This document shows positions 1-11,182 of a stretch of 64,000 nt of DNA, one piece after another. The notes beneath the pieces were generated by a model, which searched no databases, was not told the DNA's origin, and worked only from the letters and a program-made list of their open reading frames with translations. Source of the DNA: Uranotaenia lowii (taxonomy: Eukaryota; Arthropoda; Insecta; Diptera; Culicidae); the NCBI RefSeq assembly GCF_029784155.1, contig NC_073691.1, positions 28,625,976 through 28,689,975 on the forward strand, written 5' to 3'. The position numbers and the translations under genes are program-made. Within the stretch, counting starts at the first letter, position 1. Every line of letters starts with the position of its first letter.

Positions 1-40
1 CATCCCCCACAGCAGCGCGTATGGCACTTGTTCGGAATTA

Positions 41-1028
41 CAGTACCGTTCATAATTGTAGAGAAATTGGAAGCAAGCGTGCTGTCACTTCGAATTGAAC
101 TTTCATAACTTTTTACTCTGATGATACTTTTTGATCAAATGTGTTGCGTTAGATAGATCAACTATCACACTATTATATCACAAAATTTGAGCTTTCTGGA
201 GTTTGTGTGGCCTGAGAAACAGTAATTCTACGAAAAATCGGACTTTTTGGACTTTTCTCATTCAAACTGCAATATCTCTGAAACTACGCTACATTTTTTA
301 TTGAAATTTTGCACAGTGATTATTGAAATATAAAGCTAGCATGTCTGAAGTTTTCGAAAAGTTCTATCGATGAGATCAAAAGTTACGGCATGGATCTAGA
401 AATGCGATTTCTATAGAATTTTGGACGAATGTTTCCATATGAAAATCATATTCTCTGTTTAACAACCAGTAAATCTATTTCAACCAAAAAATCAAAACAA
501 TATCGCGAGATTCTGATTTCAAAACACAAATGGATCATTTATTCCATTTTATCTTTTCTTCATTGCTTTTGTCAGACATTTTTTGTCTGATTGGTGGATG
601 GAAACGATATTGTTCTCATGAATCGTCCAAAATTCTATAGAAATCGCATTTCTAGGTTCATGCCTGGAATATTGCACCTCGCGTAACTTTTGATCTCATC
701 AATAGAACTTTTTGAAAACTTCAGACATGCTAGTTTTATATTTCAACAATCACTCTGCAAAATTTCAATAAAAAATGTAGCGTAGTTTCAGAGATATTGC
801 AGTTTGAATGAGAAAAGTCCAAAAAGTCCGATTTTCATAGAATTACTGTATCTCAGGTCACACAAACTCCAGACAGCTCAAACTATGTGACATAATAGTG
901 TGATAGTTGATCTATCTAACGCAAAAAAATTGATCAAAAAGTATCATCAGAGTCAAAATTTATGGAAGTTCAAAGTCGAAGTGACAGTGCGCGTGCTTCC
1001 AATTTCTATACAATTATGAACGGTACTG
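41..1028. mobile_element. Foldback-type MITE with ~400-bp inverted arms, TA target duplication
   Basis: Two long arms are near-perfect reverse complements: left arm 41 to about 432, right arm about 623 to 1028. Both ends read CAGTACCGTTCATAATTG inward and are flanked by TA (39-40 and 1029-1030), the duplication typical of the Tc1/mariner group. The loop (433-622) shows no coding. The right arm carries an extra stretch of roughly 17 bases near 670-695 (around AATATTGCACCTCGCG) that the left arm lacks, so the arms have begun to diverge by indel. The element ends just before the N gap. Family assignment beyond 'TA-targeting, long TIR' is inference. Confidence 0.85.
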
Positions 1029-1031
1029 TAT

Positions 1032-1531
1032 NNNNNNNNNNNNNNNNNNNNNNNNNNNNNNNNNNNNNNNNNNNNNNNNNNNNNNNNNNNNNNNNNNNNN
1101 NNNNNNNNNNNNNNNNNNNNNNNNNNNNNNNNNNNNNNNNNNNNNNNNNNNNNNNNNNNNNNNNNNNNNNNNNNNNNNNNNNNNNNNNNNNNNNNNNNNN
1201 NNNNNNNNNNNNNNNNNNNNNNNNNNNNNNNNNNNNNNNNNNNNNNNNNNNNNNNNNNNNNNNNNNNNNNNNNNNNNNNNNNNNNNNNNNNNNNNNNNNN
1301 NNNNNNNNNNNNNNNNNNNNNNNNNNNNNNNNNNNNNNNNNNNNNNNNNNNNNNNNNNNNNNNNNNNNNNNNNNNNNNNNNNNNNNNNNNNNNNNNNNNN
1401 NNNNNNNNNNNNNNNNNNNNNNNNNNNNNNNNNNNNNNNNNNNNNNNNNNNNNNNNNNNNNNNNNNNNNNNNNNNNNNNNNNNNNNNNNNNNNNNNNNNN
1501 NNNNNNNNNNNNNNNNNNNNNNNNNNNNNNN
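1032..1531. other. Assembly gap (500 N)
   Basis: Exactly 500 N, the same length as the second gap in the window, so it is a fixed-size placeholder and its true length is unknown. It begins two bases after the foldback element's TA duplication, so the right flank of that element is not visible. Confidence 0.99.
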
Positions 1532-1979
1532 TTTCACTTTGGCAAAAAGTAGACGAGGGTTGGATGCGGTGGTGGGGGCGAAACGCAGCCGAAATTTGAC
1601 AGCTGGCTGTTGGTTGGTTGCTGGCTGGCTGGGATGCCAGGTGCTCTGATTTTTTTTTTGTAAAACACAAGTTTTACCAATCATCAAAATATTGCTAAGA
1701 CAAAGATTTTACCTTGATTTTTGCAAATATAATTGAAAGAATCAAAAAAAAAATCATCCGGCTGAGTTGCGGACTGCCAACTTTGTCGGTAGCGGCGAGT
1801 ATCATTAGGTAATTATGCATTACTCATGACAAATTGATGCTTATTCAACAATATTTTCCATCAAGAAAAGTCGTCGAATCGGTTAAAATGGGAATAACAA
1901 ACAAGATAATATAAATAATTTCAAAGTTATTTTATAAAGTGCCAATTTTATGATGTTAGCCATATAAAACTGAAATTAC
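1532..1979. other. Non-coding AT-rich stretch
   Basis: No gene seen. It contains CTGGGATGCCAGGTG near 1629, which resembles the terminus of the hAT-like MITE at 10217. No matching opposite end or duplication could be found, so this is at most a one-ended relic. Confidence 0.5.
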
Positions 1980-1987
1980 TCCTATAG

Positions 1988-4902
1988 CAGGGGCGGTCCT
2001 AGAGTTGGCTCTTGGGGGGGGGGGGGGGGGGGGGTGATTTTCCAAATTTTCAAAATTCAGTCAATAAGATGGATCGTAAAAATTTGATGAAAAAACGTTT
2101 ATTTTGAGAAACAGAGTGGAAGAGGGAGGGAGGGTTTACAGTTGTAAATAAAACATGTATTTTGGAGGATTCTAATTTGAAAAATTTTAAATTAGAGATA
2201 AAAAGTGAAAACTTTAAGTAAATTTTCCCAATATACTTATTTTGATATCCTTTTATAAAACCTCACCAAAATTTTGATGATTTTCATTTGCAACAATTCC
2301 AAAACAATCATTTGAGAAAAGTGTTCGTTAATAATTGCTCTGAATAAAAAACTGAATATAATTGTTTTTCTGAGGTATATTGCTGAATCGTTGTTCGAAG
2401 GTGTCAAATTATTAATAATTCTTATTTCAATTCTTCAATTTTTGAATAAAGGTTAATAAATAAGATCATTAAAATCATATTCTTGGATATGAGGCTTTTG
2501 GAACTTCATTTTTATTTGTTTTTTTTTTTCGTGAATTTCAAGCTCTCATACTAGATTTTTTATTTTATTGTAACTGAACCCAAAGAAATAGTATCTAATT
2601 TGCAACGAATAGTTTATAAAAAAAAAAGTGAAAAGTAGTATATTTTCTTCATGCTCTCAATATTTCCAAACTTTTTGTATAATGTTTGAATGAAATAAAC
2701 GAATATTGAATAAAGAGTTGATTTCTGAAAGTTAATCCTATTTCAATATTTCAGTGAAAAGTCATAATCAGTTGCAATTGAAATAGCCAAACTTTTAGAT
2801 TCAGATTGGATTTTTTTACCTTAATTATCAGGCTGGATTTCTACTCAAAATTTTAAATATTATTGTGAAGATAAGCTTAAACAGTATCGACGATATAATT
2901 GGTGTGAATCCTGAAATCCATCCGTGTTGGTAAAAATTAGAAAAATGTCTTCCGAATGTTCAACTTGAGCGAATGCCTTTTTTCCGAGAAAATAGTCGGA
3001 GATGACGGAATAGTTTTATCTCACCTGGGAAAAATTTAAACATGGGCAAGTGTTTATAGCCTATGCTTAAAAAAATGAATTTTTAAATAAATTTCTGAAT
3101 TCAATTTTTTATCAGATGTTTTTCCATCACCTCTAGTTTCAGAAGTAGTATTTTCAGTATTTTAAGAAAATTTAATTGGTCTCAGAACAACTTCATCGTA
3201 ACCATTTCTTACTTAATTACCCAAATTCTGAAAGTTTAAAATTTAAGAATGTTTTTTTTTTAACAAAAACTATTGATCATTGTTAAAAATTTTTAATTGT
3301 GATAACGGCTCAAAATGTATGATGCTTTACGAGCCAAAGGCGTGTAAATGCATAAAAGCTAATGACGTAAAATATCTCAGTAAACGAGACTTCGAAAGCA
3401 AAATAAATGATTAATCTAAAAAAAAACTTATTTCGAGAAAACACATTTTTAATTTGATGTGTTTGGCCATTTTTGATGTATTTCTTTATTTTTTTTTTCT
3501 TAATTAAAATTCGAAAAATCTGAAAAATTACCAAATCATGAAGAATCTTTTCATATCAATAAATCAAAATCGATCATTTTTGCTACGTCGAGGCAAATAC
3601 ATTCAAAGCTATTTTTTTCAAAAACGTTCCAAAATAATAAATTATTTTTAGATAAAAATTCTGAAATTTAAATGTATCTTTTTAATTTAAATTTTCTTGT
3701 CAGTTCCGGTATCTTTAATATTTTTAATTCAGAAAAAAATGGGCTTTGGAGATGCATTCTGTAAAAATCGGAGCTTGCAATGAAAATATACCAAGAAATC
3801 GAAATGTAGTATTGGATGTTCAGGTGGACATCTGAGGAAGGGAAGTAGGAGTTGCCAAATATCCACACTTGTGCACGGAGCGGTAGAAGGTGGTAAAAAT
3901 CTCTCTCAGTTATGGTCGAAATAAGTTTGCAGGTATTTATTGAACATGCCGAGTATTTGGTGAACATTATCAAAAAATGATCTGACTATATCTAAAGTTT
4001 TAACGAAGTTAGTCTGAAAAAAACATTTGCATTAAATATCTAAAAAACGAAAAAAAAAACTCATGAGCTACTCATGATAACTTATCAGATTAGTGAGACG
4101 TTGTTTAATGACAGAAAAACGCACGAAATTAAATTGTATGTTTCGCGTGATCCCAAACTTTATGCCGATACACCATACTGAGGGGTGAGCCTAAACTTTT
4201 GATCGATACTTAAGTAGCTATTTTATTTATTTAAAGCACTATGGAAGTTTTTAGCAGAAAATTTAAAATGAAAAAAGATTCAAATGCAACTCAAATTTTT
4301 AAAATCGGTCCCCGCAACCCTGAACTGATCAGGTTTCAATATATGCGATTATCAATGCGATTATTTGGAAATTTTCCAACTTTAAGCCAAGTTTAAGTCA
4401 TATTAAGTTAACATATACATTTTGCCAATAACATACGAAGAAGGTTTTGCTCATCGACTTTAAAATGAAATCAAAAGAAATGCAATATGTCATAAGATGA
4501 CTGAGATATGGCCAAACAAATTAGCTTTTTTGAGGGTGTGATCCCAAATTTATAGCCGGCAGCGTGTATGGTCAGCAAATTGGAATTGAACGCTGTAAGT
4601 ACCTCAAAAAAAAGCTATTTGGTGAATTTCGGTCCAGGGAATTGCAAGTTACAGCTGTTTTAGTTCGACGGAACTACTTTTTTCAATTTTAATCTATTAA
4701 ATGATAAATAAATTCTTTTATTGACCAAACCCCCCACGGAGTGGAAAAATTTGAGAATTCGAAAGTACACCTACTAGGAAAAGTTCTTAGTTTTTATATA
4801 AAATCCAGCGTTTGCAAGTGCTTCGTAATGGTTTTTTGCCGCTTGGGGGGGGGGGGGGTGATCACCCCGATCACCCCCCCCCCCCCCATAAGACCGCGCC
4901 TG
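1988..4902. mobile_element. Non-autonomous hAT-like element, 2.9 kb, 8-bp target duplication
   Basis: The ends are CAGGGGCGGTCCTA (left) and, read inward from the right, CAGGCGCGGTCTTA: 12 of 14 positions match. The same 8-mer TCCTATAG lies on both sides (1980-1987 and 4903-4910). An 8-bp duplication with CAGGG-type ends is the hAT signature. A long homopolymer sits just inside each end: 21 G at 2014-2034, and a G14/C14 pair at 4845-4887. The interior has no frame resembling a hAT transposase and only short scattered open frames, so it is non-autonomous. Two diverged direct copies of a module beginning TGATCCCAAA (about 4149 and 4539) suggest older insertions within it. Confidence 0.85.
4845..4887. 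repeat. G14/C14 hairpin at the end of the hAT-like element
   Basis: Fourteen G (4845-4858) followed by TGATC, a short ACCCC spacer, GATCA and fourteen C (4874-4887) form a perfect inverted repeat. It sits about 15 bases inside the right terminus. The opposite end has a 21-G run at the equivalent place (2014-2034). Homopolymer lengths in assembled sequence may be inaccurate. Confidence 0.8.
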
Positions 4903-4910
4903 TCCTATAG

Positions 4911-5235
4911 TAACTATAATCGGAATCTTTTAGAGTAATGAAAATTGATTATGGTTTCTAATATTATTTCTGTAAAGCAATAAAGTCTAAGTTTAAATTT
5001 GAAAAGAAAAAATAAATTTGTAAAATATATGTTTGAAATATCTCAATTAAAAAATAATTGGAATCAATTACCCAACGCTATCAAAAATATTACAAACTGA
5101 GGAAGTTTCAGAGAGAGTTTATTGGCAGAACAGAACAGTAAAAAATGTAGTATTTTTACATTTATAATAGATACACTTAAATAACACTTATTTATAAGTT
5201 TTTTTCTTTCTTATATCAAACGAATTATTACTCAC
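4911..5235. other. Non-coding AT-rich stretch
   Basis: Nothing recognisable. It ends in a 22-bp sequence (5236-5257) that recurs exactly at 8902-8923. Confidence 0.5.
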
Positions 5236-5257
5236 AGTGTAACAAACTAAAAGATTA
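5236..5257 (+). repeat. 22-bp exact direct repeat, copy 1
   Basis: A 22-base sequence starting AGTGTAACAAACTAAAAG is repeated exactly at 8902-8923. The pair brackets 3.64 kb and could be the target duplication of a decayed retrotransposon, but no retrotransposon coding remains between the copies. Confidence 0.7.
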
Positions 5258-6057
5258 GAGTCTCGTGTGAGCCTTTGTCGAGAACGGTCGCAAAATCAGT
5301 CGTCGCGTTTGTGTGTTTTTTTTTCTGATGTGTATAGGATGCAGCGAATATGGCGCATCGGTCAATCGGGCTGGGAAAAAATGTGCTCTAGGAAGTTCTA
5401 CGGAAGAAGTTTGTTGTAATTCAAATGTATAATTTGTTGTGAAATGACCTGATTGAAGAAGGATCGTTGTGCGTGTTTGTTATAGAATATGAAGGTTTCC
5501 AAAGCCACCGAGTGGAGAAATATTTCAGCGCTGAATTTCAGCATGTGAACGAAAATTATGCGTCTGGGAATGCAATATGGTGGCGTTAAAAATTATCATA
5601 TGCAGTGCGGTTTTGTAAAGCGGGCCATAGACTACACAAATTGGCCTGTACAAATTCGATGATTCCGCGTCGATTGTTTGATCTATGCTCGCCCACACAC
5701 TATACAAACATATTTCACGCGAACACAAATGATTGCTGGCGAAAACAGCAACAGCAACAAAAAAAACATCTGAACCCCGGCTGGGAGAATGTTTTGTACA
5801 AAATATTTCGATCCCGACCGATTTTACTCCAACCGTTTGGGCGCTCATTCAAGCAGTGCCATACACTATGCAAATCGTGCTCACAGCGACAAAATTTCAT
5901 CGAATTTCATCGCATTTGTACAAATGTTGTGTAGTCTGTGGCCCGCTTAAGGGAAGTGTTGCAGGTGAAGGGAAGTAATAAATTGAATATGCGTTTCGCG
6001 GATCGCAGCAGGCGATGGACGCCTGTACACTTACGATAAACCAAGCAGCAAATTATG
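5258..6057 (+). other. GC-richer segment; possible first exon ending in a splice donor
   Basis: Base composition is less AT-rich than its surroundings, and this segment is interrupted by a MITE (5619-5947). An ATG at 6015 opens a short frame (MDACTLTINQAANY) running into ATG-GTGAGC at about 6056, a good donor match. The beginning (TCTCGTGTGAGCC) also resembles the downstream promoter motif of Jockey-group retrotransposons. So it may be a host first exon or a retrotransposon 5' end; the sequence alone does not decide. No protein family is recognised. Confidence 0.2.
5619..5947. mobile_element. PIF/Harbinger-like MITE, 329 bp, TAA duplication
   Basis: The left end reads AGCGGGCCATAGACTACACA and the right end, read inward, AGCGGGCCACAGACTACACA: one mismatch in 20. 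A TGTACAAAT block follows in both arms. TAA lies on each side (5616-5618 and 5948-5950); a 3-bp TWA duplication is characteristic of PIF/Harbinger. No coding inside. Confidence 0.85.
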
Positions 6058-7487
6058 GTGAGCCCGTTTCAACTTATTCTCTTCCTAACTTTCGCCTTGT
6101 TATATTTTCAAGAACGAGGAACGTACTCACACGGAGCGTATGCTGTCAATGCTGGCAGTCCCGAGGAAAATCATGTTCTTACTTGCAAATAATGTTTTTG
6201 TCTCTCGCATTTCAAGCAGTTATAACTGCGAGAACAGTGCGCTCAATTTTTTTTCTTTTCAGCCTAATAAAAATTTTATCCAGTTTGGTAGGAATATGGG
6301 TTTATAGAAATGTAATTGTAATTATTTATTTTTTTACATAAATAAAACATGCAGCTTAACTTTAAATGCCATAATTTGACTGAGTCTTGGATTTTATAAG
6401 AAGACTAAGTTCGCTTCATGCAAAATAACTTAAATAATTTATGATACTCTTAGTTTCAGCTTCTATATAATTGTATTTTACCGATTAAAATACTTTTTTT
6501 AATTTTCAACAATTGGATGTATGTGTCCCAGATTATCTAGAAGGTTTTTGTCCTGCATGACATATTTAAATGTCTTGTTTATTTTTCATCTGTTATCAAT
6601 GTTTATCATCAAGTTATGTAAATAAGAAAGCTGGGATTTGGAACTCAAGATATTGTGATAACATGCAGACATCTTTCCAATGATAGATTTAAGATTTTCG
6701 TCATAAATTTTAAATTGTTTATTTTTATATACTGGGTATAGTTTTTCAGGTACACATCTTTAACCGCCTTTTAACCTTCAATCAATTTAAAATTAAATAT
6801 ATAGAAGACCTGATAAAGTTACTGACACTGATGTTAAAAACTTATACCAGAAGATTACACGTTTCAGCTTCTGTAGCAGACTATATAGATTTTCCAGATA
6901 AAAGTATCATCGACGTGAAATTTTGAACTCTCAACTCAATTTTATGATAATTCTTATTCTCATCCATTTTTATATCTCCATAATTATTCGCACTGCCGTA
7001 TTAATTTTCATTTTTTTTCATTTTTAAGGATAGAACACTAGGTTTCAGGATATCATGTTAATCTGTTTTCAACAATCCATTCTAGCATTATTTCGTTTTT
7101 GTAAATGAATTATGATTAGCAATTAAATGATCTTCCTTGATGCAAAATTAAATTACCAGTGTAGAAATCTGCTGCATCAGTATCGAAGTGATTAATTTAT
7201 GGCGAAGTCTTTGTTAAACTAATTAATCATTTTTTTCACCAGACAAAATAACTTATCTTCTTAGCTTATAAGAATTCTTCGTATTTTACTGTAATCATAT
7301 GAAACTAGATCCAATCAAAATTTATTATACGTTCATTCAAACTACAGACAAATTGATTTGCAGGGGCTCTGTCTCTCGGTATTGGAATTAAAACCAACTA
7401 GAGATTCGAAAATTAATACCTCCATTATTTTCAATTTTATAATTCATTGAACACATATATTATATTGTGTTATATTATTTTATATTG
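5951..7487. other. AT-rich non-coding stretch
   Basis: No gene, TIR pair or tandem array seen after the possible donor at 6056. The composition is typical of insect intron or intergenic DNA. Confidence 0.5.
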
Positions 7488-7489
7488 TA

Positions 7490-8401
7490 TGGGAGAGTGG
7501 GGAATCATGGGCCACTTTTTTTTCGTTGATCCATAACTTCTTTATTATAAAAGATAAAATGAAAATAAAAAATGATAAGGTTTTCAACATTTTCAAGGTA
7601 TCATAAGGTATTTTTTCAAAATTTTAGATAAGTTATTTTTCCCAAATTCTGACTGTTTGAAAAAAAGCAATATTTTTTCGATTTTGAAAAATGGTGGGGA
7701 TTCGTGGGCCACCAATTCCAAATTGACCAAATAACATGCAAAGTTTATGAGTTGACCCTAAACTGTGATTTCCTAATTCATTTCGTTATTTCATAGCAAT
7801 TTCAGATGATGAAATAAAAGGAGAGCTGTGTTTGATCGCATGGATCCCAAAACCTGGCTCGCGAAAATTTTGCAAAATTTCTTATTCAGGATGGACAAAA
7901 TATTTTTCATAACTCTTCATTTGGCATAAGAAATTTTTACAGATAGGTAAAACGTATTTTAAGTTCTGAATGTGTATGAAAATATAAAATTATAGGTGAT
8001 TCAAGATGTGTGGCCCACGATTCCCCACAAGCTATGATTTGCAAATTGGTTGCGTTTGTGTGACTTATTGATGTTTCACCAAAAATTCCTTTTCCATGTG
8101 AAAGATCATGACAAAACTAAGATCATAAGCGTATGAGCATATTTTTGTTATGCACTTTAGGATCCCCATCGATGAAATAAGCGGGTGTTTTTTTAATTAT
8201 GTAAGTAAATTTTTCTAACTTTTTTTAGCTTGATAAATAAAAGAAGCATATGATGCGTATTTCAGTCAACAACATATAGGAATATATGCTCACGCAAAGC
8301 GACGACGATGACAGTTGGTTTGAGATTTTTATCTAAACACACATCTGAGATATTAAAAGTGGCCCACGTTTCCCCATGGCCCACGATACCCCACTCTCCC
8401 C
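7490..8401. mobile_element. TA-flanked MITE with double inverted ends (GTGGGCCAC core)
   Basis: The left end reads TGGGAGAGTGGGGAATCATG and the right end, read inward, GGGGAGAGTGGGGTATCGTG, each flanked by TA (7488-7489 and 8402-8403). The motif GTGGGGAATCRTGGGCCAC recurs inverted inside the element, at about 7693-7713 and 8009-8029, and once more next to the right end near 8357-8380. The terminal sequence is therefore present several times. No transposase frame. Confidence 0.75.
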
Positions 8402-8403
8402 TA

Positions 8404-9885
8404 CAATATTACATTGTTTTATATTTAATTACATAACATTAAATATTTTACAGTTTTAGTTACAGTTTACAATTTATTTATTTATTCAGTTATTTATTTT
8501 TTGTATTCATATTTTTATTTATTTATATATTTATTTAGTATTTTAATATTTATATATTTATTACTATAATTTAATTTTTCCTAATTCCTTAACAGCATTT
8601 ATTGTAACAATATTCCGTATATACTTTCCCAAATGACATAAATTCATATTTAGGTCTTTATATATTCAAAATATTATATGAAGCGTTTGGTAGGGATCTC
8701 CACGCTTCATTCCTCCCTTGTATCCTGTATCTTTCGCGGTTTTCATCACATGGTTGGCCTGGCCGTAGTAATATCTGCAATGCATAGGAATATGTAACAG
8801 GTAATACGCTGAAAAGAAAAATTATAGACGCAAGTCTTCCATTTTCCAGGATGCCTACATGTTTTGGCCATGTTGATGTAAGTAGAAGTAGTAGAAGGAG
8901 AAGTGTAACAAACTAAAAGATTATCAATCTTACGTTGAATTGATAAAAAATAAATAAATAAAAATAAAAGTTATTTCAAGAAGAATAACAATTTTTAAAG
9001 TTTCTATTCATATAAAATTTAAGGTTTGTTTTTTCTTTTCAAGCCCTTTAATTCTATCTAAACAACATCAACAATCAAGGATAAATAATTGGTTTGAAAT
9101 CAGTTTTTGTTTAAAATTCATGTTTTCTCGTTCATCAATTATCTCTGAGTTATTTTAAATAAAACTGATTGATTTCTGAACCACTATATCACTATTTGCA
9201 GAGATGATTTATAAGACCTACCTTCAGGCTTTAAAACAAGATGTAAAATTCTTCCAAAATAATTTTCATTAACCTGAACACCAAAAATGATGATCTAATC
9301 ACAGAGCATTTTTTGTGTAGGTAACACTTTTACAGCAACAGTTCTCAACTTCCGGTTGTTAAATCACTCAAACGGTTTCATAAAACTATCAGCTTCCAAA
9401 AAGGAAAATACCTTGAAAAAGCCTTGCCGTTGATAAATATGATTTGGATTATTGGACGTCGAGATTTATTCGAGCTGCAAGGATTGAACTTTTTGATTAT
9501 GGCTCCATGTTTCGGTCGTTTGATTTTTGCAACATAACCACCAATTCGGATATGAAGTCGTCCGGAAATGCGCGGCATCGACGTTACTCTCTGCATCAAC
9601 CGCAAATATAGCACCGGTCCACGGGTCTTCCTACAAGAGGATGGATTGCAACGTCCTGTCTAACGTCCTGACTTACTCATGTTTTTGCGGAATCTAGCAA
9701 TGGGATGATGAGATCACTCTGTTCGATTCCATGAAAGTTTATAGACGATAGGACCTAGCTCGATATGCAGATGCAAGCTGCCACGTTTGGTGTGTGACTT
9801 CTGATTTCCGGTTCATGGGCGGACCGTTTCGAGGGAAGGATATTTAGGTGGCCTTTCCGGTTCATCATTCGACTCGGACAGCTGC
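8404..9885. other. AT-rich non-coding stretch
   Basis: It contains copy 2 of the 22-bp direct repeat (8902-8923), preceded by an AGTAGAAG-type simple repeat (about 8878-8900) that could be a retrotransposon tail. A 78-codon minus frame at 9378-9614 lies in slightly GC-richer sequence (9400-9860) but resembles nothing I recognise. Confidence 0.45.
8902..8923 (+). repeat. 22-bp exact direct repeat, copy 2
   Basis: Identical to 5236-5257. See the copy 1 entry for the target-duplication hypothesis. Confidence 0.7.
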
Positions 9886-10216
9886 AGTTAGACTAAGCTT
9901 GCCAGATTGCCCGGATTTATCCGGGTTTGCCCGGATATTTGATGCAAAATTTCGAGAAAGTCCGGTCCGGCCCGGTTGCCCGGATATCGTGAAAAAAGTC
10001 CGGATATTGCCCGGATTTTTTCACAATTTTCACAAAGAAACCAAAAAAAAATCAAAGTTTTTGAGTAAGTTTCAGCAAAATCGATTAACGGTATGGAAAT
10101 TTTCAACGGTTGTTTCGAATAATTTCGATTTACTTTTATAAGAGCAAACGCACCAATACGGGAGTATACGCGGCCCGATTTTACTCATTTCAGCGGACCG
10201 ATTTTGGTATACACAC

Positions 10217-10692
10217 CTGGGTTGCCAGGTGCCCAGATTTGTCTGTAAAACCAAGACTTTTGACCCTTCGTCCAGATATTGGCCAGACACAGATTTTGCC
10301 CAGATTTTTGCTGAGAGTGCACAGATTTTACAGGTTTTCAAAATTGAGTGATGAAATCAATATTCATGCATCGGATTTTATCCGTAAGTGCCAGATTAGA
10401 CTGAAATCTCGCTTGTATTCATTGGTATTTGACCAATCATTCATTAAACAGTTATTTTTTAAAATAAGATCGGCATGGTACGTGGAAGGAAACAGTGTTT
10501 GTTATATAGTTCTCTACTCGAAAATAACCCGAATACCACAGGATAACCACAGGAGTCTACCCCCCCTCTCCTCACACGCATCGTCAAATTTCTTGTTTAG
10601 TACCAAATTTGTGATCTTCCCTATGCACAGACACACACAGACTTTTTTTCAAAATTGCCCAGATTTTTACTCCTCAACACCTGGCATCCCTG
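10217..10692. mobile_element. hAT-like MITE, 476 bp, nested in the 9894-12119 element
   Basis: The ends are CTGGGTTGCCAGGTG and, read inward from the right, CAGGGATGCCAGGTG. Both are followed by a CCCAGATTT-type word that also recurs inside. ATACACAC occurs exactly on both sides (10209-10216 and 10693-10700). CAGGGNTGCCAGGT ends plus an 8-bp duplication are characteristic of hAT MITEs. Its position inside another element gives the order of insertion. Confidence 0.88.
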
Positions 10693-10873
10693 ATACACAC
10701 TCTGTCGCGCACCGGGCGGAAGAATTAATATTTTTAAATTGAGCATTGCACTGAGAAAACTATGACAGAAAATCTTAAATTAAATTCAAACTGATAGAGT
10801 AAATTTTCGGAGTTGATAGTTTATTCACTTTAATTTCGATTATTAACATTATTATTAATAATTATTATAATGC

Positions 10874-11182
10874 ATGGCGATTGTTGGCGGTCAAAGTCGA
10901 CAGCTGGTTGAACATGCCATACAGCAGCAACAGGGCCAAGCAGCTTCGAGCGACCAGCAACCGGGTCCGGTGGTGGATGCAGCAAGAACTTCTGTGCAGT
11001 AGCAGCAGGAATCATCCGAAGTCAGCGGAACTTGCGCGAAATATGCCACCTGCTGTGGAGTTCCACCATCAAGCAGGAGGTTTTCCGCCACTGGTTTCAA
11101 GACTTCGGCTTCAGTGGGTCGGACTCGTTTGCCCTGGTGTAGCGCAGCAAGGAGGATTTTATGCGTCATTGCCCCGTTTTAA
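10874..11182 (+). pseudogene. Gln-rich coding-like fragment inside the DNA element
   Basis: From ATG at 10874 a frame of 102 codons runs to TAA at 11180, broken by one in-frame TAG at 11000. The first part is Gln/Ala-rich (a QQQQGQ run, then SSDQQPGP); the second is Cys/Arg/Ser-rich. The segment is clearly GC-richer than the element around it. It could be a host exon fragment carried by the transposon or a chance frame. No domain recognised. Confidence 0.2.

Noticed and set aside
1629..1660. hAT-type terminus CTGGGATGCCAGGTG
   Set aside because: No opposite end or 8-bp duplication could be found between here and the next element; kept only as a note.
953..1687. Frames of 196-244 codons across the first gap
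   Set aside because: Most of each frame is N; only the ends are real sequence and these belong to the foldback element and unique DNA.
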